Part shown: piece by piece, positions 24,670-32,994 of the stretch
Numbering within the stretch: the stretch's first letter is position 1
Layout: every line of letters starts with the position of its first letter
Assembly (NCBI GenBank): GCA_965215705.1
Contig: CBDCEE010000003.1
Location: 806,001-870,000 of the forward strand
Length of the DNA: 64,000 bases
Source of the DNA: JAAXPZ01 sp965215705
GTDB taxonomy: Bacteria; Campylobacterota; Campylobacteria; Campylobacterales; Sulfurovaceae
Reading direction: 5' to 3'
Translations under genes and position numbers: made by a program
The notes under the pieces: model-generated
Database searches by the model: none
What the model was told of the DNA's origin: nothing
What the model saw: the letters and a program-made list of their open reading frames with translations, nothing else

Positions 24670-25482
24670 ATGAAAAAATTACTTCTCCTGGCAGCACTCT
24701 TCAGCACACTGCTACTCGCACGTAATGATGTTCCCAGCTGCTATGATGCACTCCATATCGATGGGCCCAAAGGCCCAGCCGACAAAGAGATCTTTGTTGT
24801 GGTGGATCAGACTACCATTCTAGACAAAAAACTCATGATCTATGTATACCGCAATACCATGAAGTTTGTCAAAAACAATAACGCGGTCACGATCGTCTCT
24901 TTTTCCTCCAATGCAAAGGGACGCTATACTGATGTGACCTACTCGGGAAAGCTTGAAGCACTGCTTCCTGATGAGACCAAGCATAATACTTCTAAAAAGT
25001 CTCTCCGTAAATACCAAGGTTGTATGAATGGGCAGTATAAATATGCTAAAAACAAAGCAACCAAAGCACTCGTAAGCGTACTGAAAGGGGCTAGCAAATC
25101 CCTACCACGCTCTGATATCGTCAAGTCTCTTACCGATGTTGCTAAAAATATCGTGGCACCTTCCCATAGCAAGCATAAAGTGGTTCTGCTCGTCTCAGAT
25201 ATGGTAGAGCACTCTTCAGTCACTTCATTCTATAGTAAAGGGCATATCAGAAAACTCAACATCGACAAAGAGATAGCCAAGATCAAAAAAAGTGGCTACT
25301 TGACTGATTTTGCTGGGGCTGATATCTATGTAGTAGGTACTGGTATGGTAGACAAAGAGGGCTATATGGATGCAAAAACACTTAAAAACCTTACGGGGTT
25401 CTGGCAGAGTTACTTTGCCAAGACCAATGGGCATCTCAAGGCGATGGGCACTCCTATGCTCTTAGAGGATATTGACCAATAG
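24670..25482 (+). CDS. Secreted protein with a possible von Willebrand A-like fold
   Basis: A 270-residue protein. A signal peptide (MKKLLLLAALFSTLLLA) precedes a mature domain. It begins KEIFVVVDQTTIL, with a VWA-like first strand and DxT-type motif (D46), and later VVLLVSDMVEHSS (about 171-183) as a second strand with an Asp. The order of strands and helices suits a VWA domain, but a full MIDAS is not clear. No database family is recognised. The ATG at 24670 has GAGGA 8 nt upstream; an earlier in-frame ATG at 24655 overlaps the membrane gene. Likely periplasmic partner of the upstream membrane protein. Confidence 0.65.
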   Translation: MKKLLLLAALFSTLLLARNDVPSCYDALHIDGPKGPADKEIFVVVDQTTILDKKLMIYVYRNTMKFVKNNNAVTIVSFSSNAKGRYTDVTYSGKLEALLPDETKHNTSKKSLRKYQGCMNGQYKYAKNKATKALVSVLKGASKSLPRSDIVKSLTDVAKNIVAPSHSKHKVVLLVSDMVEHSSVTSFYSKGHIRKLNIDKEIAKIKKSGYLTDFAGADIYVVGTGMVDKEGYMDAKTLKNLTGFWQSYFAKTNGHLKAMGTPMLLEDIDQ

Positions 25483-25485
25483 GTA

Positions 25486-25992
25486 TTATTTTCTTTTAAA
25501 GCACAGCAACATAGAAGTCATCTGCTTATATATCGGGTAGAGCTGACTGGATGCTGTATATTTTGCTATGCTCTCTTCTCCTATCTTGACAGAGGAGAGT
25601 GCGATGATCAAGAATGACATCACCACAAAATATTTGACCCATGACACCAACCATCCAAAAAAACGACTCAAAAAGGAGAGTTCCCCCTTATGTGAGAGGG
25701 TATAAAGTATCTTTCCCATCAATACCGCACTCACCCAAAATATAAAAAATATCCCCAAAAAACCTAAGAGTTGTAGTATCTTTGGATCATTCAAATGATA
25801 GAGTTGGCTATCAATAAACTGCCCTGCTTCCACAGAAAGACATGAAGCAAAATAGGCCCCTATCACCAATCCGATCAATCCAAATACTTCTCGAAGTACC
25901 CCACGCATAAACCCCTGTATAGACAGTAGCGTAATAACGCCTATCAGCAATAGATCAAACAGGCTCAATGAAAATGGTAAATAACTGTCCAT
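25486..25992 (-). CDS. CvpA family membrane protein
   Basis: A 168-residue inner-membrane protein with four helices, in the CvpA family. The opening FDLLLIGVITLLSIQGFMRGVLREVFGLIGLVIGAYFA is typical (helix 1, GxxRG turn, helix 2). Family members are linked to envelope stability and colicin V export in enteric bacteria. It stands alone, convergent with the secreted protein gene (3-nt gap). Confidence 0.85.
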   Translation of the reverse strand: MDSYLPFSLSLFDLLLIGVITLLSIQGFMRGVLREVFGLIGLVIGAYFASCLSVEAGQFIDSQLYHLNDPKILQLLGFLGIFFIFWVSAVLMGKILYTLSHKGELSFLSRFFGWLVSWVKYFVVMSFLIIALSSVKIGEESIAKYTASSQLYPIYKQMTSMLLCFKRK

Positions 25993-26059
25993 AGCACTCT
26001 CTTAAATACTTTTTGTCATTGTATCGATTTTTTCTAAAAAGCCTCTAGGTCTTCAGCGT

Positions 26060-26353
26060 TTACTTGCTAAATGTACGCATAATATCTATCAACGCATCCA
26101 TCTGAGCCGTTGCAGCACTTTCATCTTTGGCACTCCGAATCTCATTGACCAGATGCCCTTTTGCATAGTGTTCTACATAGGAGTTGATCATACCGTTGAC
26201 TGCCCCTTTGATTGCGGTGAGCTGTCGTATGATCTCATAGGGGTCTTGATGTTCCATATCGCTTTCAAGCCTGCTTTTGAGTGCACCGACCTGTCCGCCG
26301 ATGCGGTTGATACGGTTGATGAGTTTTTTATTTTCTATATCACACTGATACAT
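26060..26353 (-). CDS. CsoR/RcnR/FrmR-family metal-sensing repressor without the usual cysteine
   Basis: A 97-residue all-helical repressor of the DUF156 family, with the core NRIGGQVGALKSRLESD and IIRQLTAIKGAVNGMINSYVEH. In CsoR, RcnR and FrmR a conserved cysteine stands just after the first helix turn (position about 35). Here the loop reads MEHQDPYEIIRQ, three residues longer and with no cysteine, while His residues (in MEHQ, VEHY and KGHL) and Cys4 remain. This suggests a His-rich metal site. The start overlaps the permease gene by 14 nt, giving a coupled operon. The perfect palindrome upstream of the permease is its probable operator. Confidence 0.85.
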   Translation of the reverse strand: MYQCDIENKKLINRINRIGGQVGALKSRLESDMEHQDPYEIIRQLTAIKGAVNGMINSYVEHYAKGHLVNEIRSAKDESAATAQMDALIDIMRTFSK

Positions 26354-27443
26354 TGTGTCTCCTTTTGAGTAGATAGTAAAAGATCAATCCAAACATCACT
26401 GTACTGCTTAGATAATCCCATAGTCCAAAGTGCTCGACATGTGAGGCTATATCAATCACCTTGAGTTCTCCAAAATAGTGATCATATAGATATCCGAAGA
26501 GTATACTCATCGTCGAAATCACACCCAGATAGATAAGCAGTGATCGTTTGCCAAACATCTGTGCCACCACTCCCATGGTTACAGAGTTGGTCGCCGGGCC
26601 CGCAGAGAGAAAGACAAATGCTCCACCTGCACTCATACCACTCAACAGAAACGCCGCAGCGATCGGCAGCGAAGCAGTCGCACATACATACATCGGCATC
26701 GCGATGATCAGTACGGCTAGATAGGTCAACATCTTATATTCAAAAAGGGGTGCCAGCAGCTCTTTGGGCAATAGTGTACTGAAAGCCGCCCCCAGTAAGA
26801 TACCGATAAGCAGTGAAAAATAGATATCACCAAAGAGTGTCACAAAGGCATAACGGATCACTCTGCTGAGACTAAATCCTGCCTTGACAGGTACATCACC
26901 ACTACAGCATCCACTGCTGCAGTCTGCCTCTGCAGAGAGCGTCTGTGAAGGCACTGGTGGAGTCATACTGAATCCAGTAGCAGGTGTAGGCTGCACAGCA
27001 AACTTGGGCTCTACTGCATGCGCAGCTTCTTTCTCATCCACGATATTTTGCAGGATACCCGCTACGATCGCTATAAATACTGAGGTCAACACCCGATAAA
27101 GCGTAAACACCCAACCAAAAAAACTGTAGGTTGCCATGATAGAGTCTGCCCCCGTGATCGGTGTAGCGATCAGAAAGCTCTGCACAGCGCCTTTGTTGGC
27201 TCCCTCTTTTTGTAGGGATTTTGCCAGTGGGATCACAGAACAGGAACAGACAGGCATCGGGATACCAAAGATCGTCGCTTTGATCACAGAGCTTATCTTG
27301 CCCCTGCCCAGATGTGAAGAGATAAAGTCAGTCGGGATCAGCTCTTTGAGTACACCCGCAATCAGTAGCCCCAACAAAATAAAAAGGCTCATGCTGTTTG
27401 CCAAGATCATGATATTGTCAATAAACTTTTCTAAAAGCTCCAT
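26340..27443 (-). CDS. SO_0444-like Cu/Zn efflux permease
   Basis: A 367-residue permease of the PF03773 (ArsP-like) group with about nine helices. It has the intramembrane motif PVCSCSVIPLAKSLQKEGANKG (C66, C68). A cytoplasmic or periplasmic linker contains DCSSGCC (C175, C179, C180), typical of the SO_0444 subfamily linked to copper and zinc efflux. It is the first gene of an operon with the CsoR/RcnR-type repressor. The 24-bp palindrome 14-37 nt upstream marks the regulated promoter. Confidence 0.8.
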   Translation of the reverse strand: MELLEKFIDNIMILANSMSLFILLGLLIAGVLKELIPTDFISSHLGRGKISSVIKATIFGIPMPVCSCSVIPLAKSLQKEGANKGAVQSFLIATPITGADSIMATYSFFGWVFTLYRVLTSVFIAIVAGILQNIVDEKEAAHAVEPKFAVQPTPATGFSMTPPVPSQTLSAEADCSSGCCSGDVPVKAGFSLSRVIRYAFVTLFGDIYFSLLIGILLGAAFSTLLPKELLAPLFEYKMLTYLAVLIIAMPMYVCATASLPIAAAFLLSGMSAGGAFVFLSAGPATNSVTMGVVAQMFGKRSLLIYLGVISTMSILFGYLYDHYFGELKVIDIASHVEHFGLWDYLSSTVMFGLIFYYLLKRRHNVSV

Positions 27444-27456
27444 ATTATCACCTTTA

Positions 27457-27480
27457 TATACTATAGGGGGGTATAGTATA
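27457..27480 (-). promoter_or_regulatory. Perfect palindromic operator with G6 core
   Basis: Arms TATACTATA (27457-27465) and TATAGTATA (27472-27480) are exact inverted repeats around GGGGGG. CsoR/RcnR/FrmR proteins recognise A/T inverted arms around a G/C tract. The site lies 14-37 nt before the permease start. Confidence 0.8.
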
Positions 27481-27546
27481 GTAAGTCACTTTAATTTGAC
27501 CTGAATCAACGCAAAATAGGTGTACAAATGGTATCATTTTCCCATC

Positions 27547-28776
27547 ATGAAAATGCGCAGTCTACTCTTTCTGTTACTGTTTGGCTCACATTGGCTTCAT
27601 GCCAATGCACTACAAGATGCGATCAATAATGCTCCCGCAGGTGCCACCATCAAACTCTCCAAAGGGGTCTATAGAGGCAATATCACGATCAACAAACCAC
27701 TTACCCTCCTGGGTAAAACATCGGGTGTAGTGATAGAGGGGGAAAAGCATGACTCAGTGATCACCATCACCGCTTCACATGTCAGACTGGAGAACCTCAC
27801 TATCACCAACAGTGGAGATCAGATCATCACACTCGACGCTGCTATCGTCATGAAGAAGGTCTCACACTGCACCATCACCCACTGCACGATACAAAACAGT
27901 CTCTACGGCATCGATATGAATATGGTCAATGATTCCAACATTAGCTATAACAGCATCACCTCCAATGGCAAGGAAAAGTCCATGCGTGGTGATGCACTCA
28001 AGATCTGGTATAGCAACCGCAATAGCATCATACACAATAGCATTACCGCTTCCAGAGATATCACGCTGGTTTTCTCCAATGATACACTTTTCTCAGACAA
28101 CAACATCACCCGCGGCAGACATGGATTGGCGATGGAACGAAGCAAGCATACTGTCATACAGCGCAATCTCTTCCGCTACAACAGTACAGGTATCATGGCT
28201 ATGGCAAGTAGGGATACCAACATCACCCACAACCAGATCCTCAGCTGCCAGGGAGCTGCAGGCATAGGCATGGTCATCCAGGGAGGGGGCAAGTTACACT
28301 TTGCACATAACCAGATCAGCTACAATGCCAAAGCCTTCTATATCGATACTAAAGACCATGAAGAGGGGATGCGAAGATGGTTTACACACAATAGGGTCAC
28401 CTATAATAAAGAAGCTTTTCACTTTCACCTCACGATCAAGAACAATACCATCACGCATAACATCATCATCGGTAATCTTGATGATATAATCAAAGATATA
28501 GAGGAAACAAAAACCAGAAAGAACAAGATTGAAAAGAACTACTGGGACAGGTACCAAGGATTTGACAGGGATGCAGACAATATCGGAGACACACCACATC
28601 AAGTCTATCAATATGCAGACCAGCTCTGGCACTATAACCACAAAATAAAATTCTTCTACGCAAGCCCCATCATGAGCCTGCTCAATTTCCTGAGCAATCT
28701 AGCGCCATTTATAGAGCCACATCTACTGCTGGAGGACACATCTCCTCTAGTAGAACAAAGGATCAACCTCCAATGA
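27547..28776 (+). CDS. NosD-like right-handed beta-helix protein
   Basis: A 409-residue secreted protein with a signal peptide (about 20 residues). Multiple beta-helix coils follow with the repeating pattern N-T-I-T/H-N-x-I, as in NosD: N-T-ITHNQI, NSITSNG, NITRGRHGLAM, NYWDRYQGFDRDADNIGDTPH (the last is a NosD signature end). NosD normally supports copper insertion into N2O reductase. No other nos genes are in the window, so this may be an orphan. It is divergent from the Cu/Zn permease operon. No clear ribosome site precedes the ATG; an upstream GTG is also in frame. Confidence 0.75.
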   Translation: MKMRSLLFLLLFGSHWLHANALQDAINNAPAGATIKLSKGVYRGNITINKPLTLLGKTSGVVIEGEKHDSVITITASHVRLENLTITNSGDQIITLDAAIVMKKVSHCTITHCTIQNSLYGIDMNMVNDSNISYNSITSNGKEKSMRGDALKIWYSNRNSIIHNSITASRDITLVFSNDTLFSDNNITRGRHGLAMERSKHTVIQRNLFRYNSTGIMAMASRDTNITHNQILSCQGAAGIGMVIQGGGKLHFAHNQISYNAKAFYIDTKDHEEGMRRWFTHNRVTYNKEAFHFHLTIKNNTITHNIIIGNLDDIIKDIEETKTRKNKIEKNYWDRYQGFDRDADNIGDTPHQVYQYADQLWHYNHKIKFFYASPIMSLLNFLSNLAPFIEPHLLLEDTSPLVEQRINLQ

Positions 28777-29149
28777 ACTCTTTTGCCTTGCCCCCTTTGA
28801 GTGTGGTGATGAGTCCATCAAGTCCACCCTTGAGAAAGACTACATCATAGCCCTCTGACCTCAGATAGGTCCAGCCTACGATAGAGCGTGGGCCCGTCGG
28901 GCAGCCCAGTACGATACGTTTGTCTTTAGGCAGTTCTCCCTGACGCTCTGAGAGCTCATTGAGTGGTATTCTAAGTCCAAATTTCAGCTCCCATACTTCT
29001 CTCTCAAAATCCATACGGATATCGACAAACTCACAATTACCCTCTTTGTAGAGTGCTAAAAACTCCTCGATATTGATCATCGCTGTACCCATGTACTTGG
29101 GTGTTATCTGCTTGATAAATTGATCCATTTCTTTCCTTTTTGCTGACAT
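28763..29149 (-). CDS. Rhodanese-domain protein in ars operon
   Basis: A 128-residue single-domain rhodanese with no signal peptide. The substrate-entry stretch is EFVDIRMDFEREVWELKFG, and the active-site loop is VLGCPTGPRS (Cys in C-x-x-G-x-R). It moves sulfane sulfur or reduces arsenate-related thiol species. It is the last gene of the minus-strand arsenic operon (1-nt overlap with the permease), and its end overlaps the NosD-like gene by 14 nt. Confidence 0.8.
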   Translation of the reverse strand: MSAKRKEMDQFIKQITPKYMGTAMINIEEFLALYKEGNCEFVDIRMDFEREVWELKFGLRIPLNELSERQGELPKDKRIVLGCPTGPRSIVGWTYLRSEGYDVVFLKGGLDGLITTLKGGKAKEFIGG

Positions 29150-30102
29150 TATAATATAAAGTTAAATACATAGCCGATACAGATGATCCCTGCCCCAACG
29201 ATCCCAAAAAATGTCAAGATCAATCGTATATGCAAAATACGCTTCAAAATCATCGCTTCAGGTAGACTGAGTGCCGTGATCGCCATCATAAATGCCAGTG
29301 CTGTGCCCAGTAGCATCCCTTTGGAGGTGAGGACTTCAACTAAAGGCATCACTCCCGCTGCACTAGAGTACATCGGAATACCCATCAACACGGCTACAGG
29401 GACTGCCAATGGATTGGATGCCCCTGCCCACTCTGCGATCAGGTCTTCAGGAATATACCCATGGATCAGGGCTCCGATCCCCACGCCTATCACCACATAG
29501 AGCCAGATCTTCCTAAGGATATCTACAGTGTTTTCCCATGCTTCACGCACTCTTTGTCTACCGGTAAGCCTGATCGCTACCTCCTCAAGGTCACTCTCCA
29601 TAGGCTTGATATCCATGAGAATATACTTTTCCATTCCCAGTTTTCCTATCAAGTACCCACCCACAATAGCAACAAGGAGTCCAAATCCTATATAGAGTAC
29701 CGTCACTTTCCAACCAAAAAGCCCAAAAAGCAATGCAATCGCTATCTCATTGTTCATTGGTGAAGAGATCAGAAAAGAGAAGGTGATTCCTACAGGAATC
29801 CGTGCCTGAATAAAGCCCAAGAAAAGTGGTATCGCACTACAACTACAAAAGGGCGTAATAATCCCAAAAAGTGCTGCCAGTATATTGCCTGTAAATTCTG
29901 ATTTTCCCTGCAGATACGCCCTGACATACTCTGTATTGAAGTATGTACGCAGATAGGAGATAGCAAAGATGATACTCACTAAGAGAAAAAGTATCTTGAG
30001 TGTATCATAAAGAAAAAAGTTGATCGACGCACCAAGATGCCCCTCCAGCCCCCATATTCCATAGGTCAGCCTATCGACCAACCGCTGCCACCACTCAAAC
30101 AT
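29149..30102 (-). CDS. ArsP-like permease
   Basis: A 317-residue PF03773 permease with about eight helices. The CSCS motif sits in TPFCSCSAIPLFLGFIQARIPVG and is followed by FLISSPMNNEIA, the second half-site of the fold. ArsP exports trivalent organoarsenicals such as methylarsenite; other PF03773 members move other metals. It overlaps the thioredoxin-like gene upstream by 8 nt and the rhodanese gene downstream by 1 nt, so it is within the ars operon. It is the second PF03773 permease within 3.5 kb of sequence. Confidence 0.8.
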   Translation of the reverse strand: MFEWWQRLVDRLTYGIWGLEGHLGASINFFLYDTLKILFLLVSIIFAISYLRTYFNTEYVRAYLQGKSEFTGNILAALFGIITPFCSCSAIPLFLGFIQARIPVGITFSFLISSPMNNEIAIALLFGLFGWKVTVLYIGFGLLVAIVGGYLIGKLGMEKYILMDIKPMESDLEEVAIRLTGRQRVREAWENTVDILRKIWLYVVIGVGIGALIHGYIPEDLIAEWAGASNPLAVPVAVLMGIPMYSSAAGVMPLVEVLTSKGMLLGTALAFMMAITALSLPEAMILKRILHIRLILTFFGIVGAGIICIGYVFNFIL

Positions 30103-30328
30103 GCAATATCTTTACTATCTCGTCCACGCTCAGCAGTTTCCCGGTAGACTTTACCTCTCCATCCACAACCAGACCTGGAGTACTGACTACATGATATGCC
30201 ATGATCTCCATAAGATCTTCTACCTTGGTAACAGAGTGGAATCCTCCGATCTGTGCGATGGCAGCTTTTGCATTGGCTTCCATCGCTTGACATTTGGCAC
30301 ATCCTGTACCCAGTATCTCTATTTTCAT
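30095..30328 (-). CDS. Small thioredoxin-like protein (redox-active disulfide)
   Basis: A 77-residue thioredoxin-fold protein with the active-site motif GTGCAKCQAM (CxxC), the cis-proline region VVSTPGLVVDG, and no signal peptide. Such short thioredoxins often accompany permeases and arsenic genes, where they may reduce the transporter's or ArsC's disulfide. It overlaps arsC by 4 nt (ATGA) and the permease by 8 nt. Confidence 0.85.
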   Translation of the reverse strand: MKIEILGTGCAKCQAMEANAKAAIAQIGGFHSVTKVEDLMEIMAYHVVSTPGLVVDGEVKSTGKLLSVDEIVKILHV

Positions 30329-30732
30329 TCCATTTCTCCTAGTTTTTTTATCACTTCTGCTAAAAGTATCTCTTTTATCTCTCCATAGGTCTCTTCAAAG
30401 GCTGCATAGGGCTTGCCATCAGGGTCTTCGAACCCTATATGCATCTTCTCCACAGGCTGGGAAAAGACAGGACAGGTTTCACGGGCATGATCACATACGG
30501 TTACTAGCAGGTCCAAATCCATCTCTATCACCTCATCCAGATGCTTTGAATAGTACTTTTCATTCCAGCAGTCATGTGCTTCCAGCACTTTCCGTGCATT
30601 GGGATTAACCTTCCCAGAGGGGGCTACCCCACAGCTATACGCTTCGACATCTTTTAGAAAATGATTGATCAATGCCTCTGCTATGATACTGCGACAGCTA
30701 TTTCCTGTACACATCACCAGCACTTTTTTCAT
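30325..30732 (-). CDS. arsC: Arsenate reductase, low-molecular-weight phosphatase type
   Basis: A 135-residue arsenate reductase of the thioredoxin-coupled type. It has the P-loop VMCTGNSCRS (nucleophilic Cys in CxxxxxR-S), VTVCDHARETCP (two further Cys for the disulfide cascade), and a conserved EDPDG-type DPDGKPY stretch. It reduces arsenate to arsenite for export. The ATG at 30732 overlaps the arsR stop codon (ATGA) and follows AAGG by about 8 nt, so it is preferred over the earlier in-frame ATG at 30747. Confidence 0.92.
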   Translation of the reverse strand: MKKVLVMCTGNSCRSIIAEALINHFLKDVEAYSCGVAPSGKVNPNARKVLEAHDCWNEKYYSKHLDEVIEMDLDLLVTVCDHARETCPVFSQPVEKMHIGFEDPDGKPYAAFEETYGEIKEILLAEVIKKLGEME

Positions 30733-31043
30733 TGCTTTACCTTGCATGATTTATTGAGTATGGGAGTCTCCATCTCCAGATAGCCTATCTCTTTGAGAAG
30801 TTGTTGACGAAAGAGATCGAGAGGTTTACGGATACTATAGTATGCCCAACGCCCTCGTCTCTCTACCCTCAGAAACCCTGCCTCTTTGAGGATTTTAAGA
30901 TGTCGGGAAACTCTGGATTGAATCATCAAAAAAGAGGACTCGATATCACATACGCACACCTCCTCATAACTATTGATAAACTTGAGAATCGAGATACGTG
31001 TCTCATCATTTACAGCTCCGATAGTTTTAAGAAAAATATCCAT
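30729..31043 (-). CDS. arsR: ArsR-family repressor
   Basis: A 104-residue winged-helix repressor. The recognition region is SRVSRHLKILKEAGFL, and the metal motif reads EVCVCDIESS (Cys-x-Cys-x-D as in classic ArsR). It represses the operon until As(III) binds. It is the first gene of the operon arsR-arsC-trx-permease-rhodanese. The long inverted repeat 44 nt upstream is its likely operator. Confidence 0.92.
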   Translation of the reverse strand: MDIFLKTIGAVNDETRISILKFINSYEEVCVCDIESSFLMIQSRVSRHLKILKEAGFLRVERRGRWAYYSIRKPLDLFRQQLLKEIGYLEMETPILNKSCKVKQ

Positions 31044-31086
31044 AGAAACGCCTCCTCTCTTTTAATCCTGATAGTATAGCATAATT

Positions 31087-31122
31087 AATACTATATATCA
31101 AGATATATTGATGTATAGTATT
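31087..31122 (-). promoter_or_regulatory. ars operon operator (long inverted repeat)
   Basis: Arms AATACTATATATCAA (31087-31101) and TTGATGTATAGTATT (31108-31122) match at 14 of 15 positions around GATATA. The inner ATCAA...TTGAT resembles ArsR/SmtB half sites. A second small palindrome, CTATAT-TGGT-ATATAG, follows at 31133-31148. Both lie 44-105 nt before arsR. Confidence 0.7.
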
Positions 31123-31255
31123 TTCTCTTTCTCTATATTGGTATATAGCACTTAACTAAATGATTTAGAAGGGGGTCGGGTGTCAAATATTAAATAATAT
31201 TATTGTACTATTTTCTATTTTCTGCTACAATCTTGGAAATAATCAAAGGATTTAC

Positions 31256-32329
31256 ATGAAACGCATCATCCCTCTATTGGTTCTGAGCTTTACACTGATC
31301 AGTGTCTCTTGCGGGAGTGCCACCGATACAAATACGACCATAAAACTCTCTCCTCCAGCAAAAGACAAGATATACTTCGGAGCATTCCCCGACTTTGGAG
31401 GAGCAGAAGAGACAGTCACCGCCAAACGCATACAAGATTTTGAAAAGATAGCAGACAAAAAAATCCTCTGGGCATGCTTTTCCAACAACTGGTGGCACGG
31501 GATCCATTATCCCAAGACCAAGATCCATACGATCGCAGATACAGGCACTATCCCCTACGTCAGACTCATGCCTCGCACCGATGAGATACAGGGGCATCCA
31601 GAACAAAAATACACGCTCCAGAAGATCATCAATGGTGTCTTTGACAAAGAGCTCAAACAGTGGGCAAAAGACGCCAAAGCAGACGGTATCCCGATACTGG
31701 CAGATTTTGCACTGGAGATGAATGGAGACTGGTTCCCATGGAGCGGGATCTTCAATGGAGGCGCCACTACAGACGGCTATGGAGACCCTAGCTATCCAGA
31801 CGGGCCCGAACGCCACCGTGATGCCTACCGCCATATCATCGATCTCTTTCGCGCAGAGGGAGTGACCCATATCACCTGGATGTTCCACTACAACTACGCT
31901 ACCCTGCCCTATGAGGCATGGAACAAGCCCCACTACTACTATCCAGGGGATGACTATATCGATTGGGTAGGTTTCAGCCTCTATGGAGCACAGACTCCCA
32001 CTGAAAAGTGGAAAGGTCTGGGGTTCTCCACCCAACTCAAAGACTACTCTGATGACTTTGCTGCCATCCAAACAAGTAATCCTATCGCTCTACTGGAGTT
32101 TGGTGTAGTAGATCATCATCCCGACGGAAACAAGAGTGCCTGGCTCAATGATGCCTTCACCACCATCCTGTCCAACCCCTATGTCAAGTTCAAAGCCATC
32201 AACCCTTGGCATGAAAAGTGGCAAAACGAAGACGAGAGCTGGACAAACCTACGTCTGGACTCTTCTCCTGAAGTACAGGCTATGTTTAAGAAATGGATGA
32301 AGCATGAGAGGTTCATCTCACATCCGTAG
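31256..32329 (+). CDS. GH26-like secreted glycosyl hydrolase
   Basis: A 357-residue protein. The N-terminal signal (to about residue 19) ends in a lipobox-like SVSC, so it may be a lipoprotein. The mature domain is a family 26 glycosidase barrel: acid/base E154 in ALEMNGDWFPW and the probable nucleophile E281 in ALLEFGV. GH26 enzymes cut beta-1,4-mannans or related glucans. It is unusual in autotrophic Campylobacterota. The gene stands alone with TGC-TACAAT as extended -10 and an AAAGGA ribosome site. Confidence 0.8.
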   Translation: MKRIIPLLVLSFTLISVSCGSATDTNTTIKLSPPAKDKIYFGAFPDFGGAEETVTAKRIQDFEKIADKKILWACFSNNWWHGIHYPKTKIHTIADTGTIPYVRLMPRTDEIQGHPEQKYTLQKIINGVFDKELKQWAKDAKADGIPILADFALEMNGDWFPWSGIFNGGATTDGYGDPSYPDGPERHRDAYRHIIDLFRAEGVTHITWMFHYNYATLPYEAWNKPHYYYPGDDYIDWVGFSLYGAQTPTEKWKGLGFSTQLKDYSDDFAAIQTSNPIALLEFGVVDHHPDGNKSAWLNDAFTTILSNPYVKFKAINPWHEKWQNEDESWTNLRLDSSPEVQAMFKKWMKHERFISHP

Positions 32330-32395
32330 GTTCGCCCCTATCACACCATCATAAAACAAACAGATAGCATCCTTACTGATCATTTTACTACTTGA

Positions 32396-32887
32396 TCATA
32401 AGTACTTACTGACTTCTTCCAGTTGGTATTGATCAAAAACCTTGATGCCATGCGCCGTCAGCAAGGCAGAGGTAACACCCATACCATCTGATCTAGCACC
32501 CGTAAAACTCCCATTATATATAGTTACACTGCCACATGAAGGGCTTAATGCCGTGAGTACAGCAACCTTAATATCATTTTCCTGACAAAGTGTCAGGGTA
32601 TTGTAAGCAGCAGTCAAAAATGACTCTGTAACATCCCGTCCATTCTCTTCGATCACAGAGGCCTTACCTGACAGGACATCAGCACCATCTCCCCCACAGA
32701 TCTCGGCAGAAACTCTAGGGATACTCATGCCAGCACTTACTTCTGGACATATAGAGACCAATCTGCCATCACTCATCCAATACTGAAGCAAGGTATGAGA
32801 TAGAGTCAATCCAGCACCATCATAACGTACTTTCTCCCCCAGTAAACATGCACTGATCAGTATTTTTGACCTCTTATTCTTTTTCAT
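32396..32887 (-). CDS. DUF523 family protein
   Basis: A 163-residue DUF523 protein with conserved cysteines: SACLLGEKVRYDG, CPEVSAGMSIPR, and SPSCGS. The last is a probable metal or cluster ligand. The biochemical function is not established. It is a single gene, divergent from the AraC-type regulator gene. Confidence 0.9.
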   Translation of the reverse strand: MKKNKRSKILISACLLGEKVRYDGAGLTLSHTLLQYWMSDGRLVSICPEVSAGMSIPRVSAEICGGDGADVLSGKASVIEENGRDVTESFLTAAYNTLTLCQENDIKVAVLTALSPSCGSVTIYNGSFTGARSDGMGVTSALLTAHGIKVFDQYQLEEVSKYL

Positions 32888-32994
32888 AAATCCATCCCTT
32901 TCTAGAAGGAAATATTCTATACCTTTTACTCTTAATATCTACCTCATCAATATACTTAAGCTATAATGAGAGATCGTTAACAAGGTACTACTAG

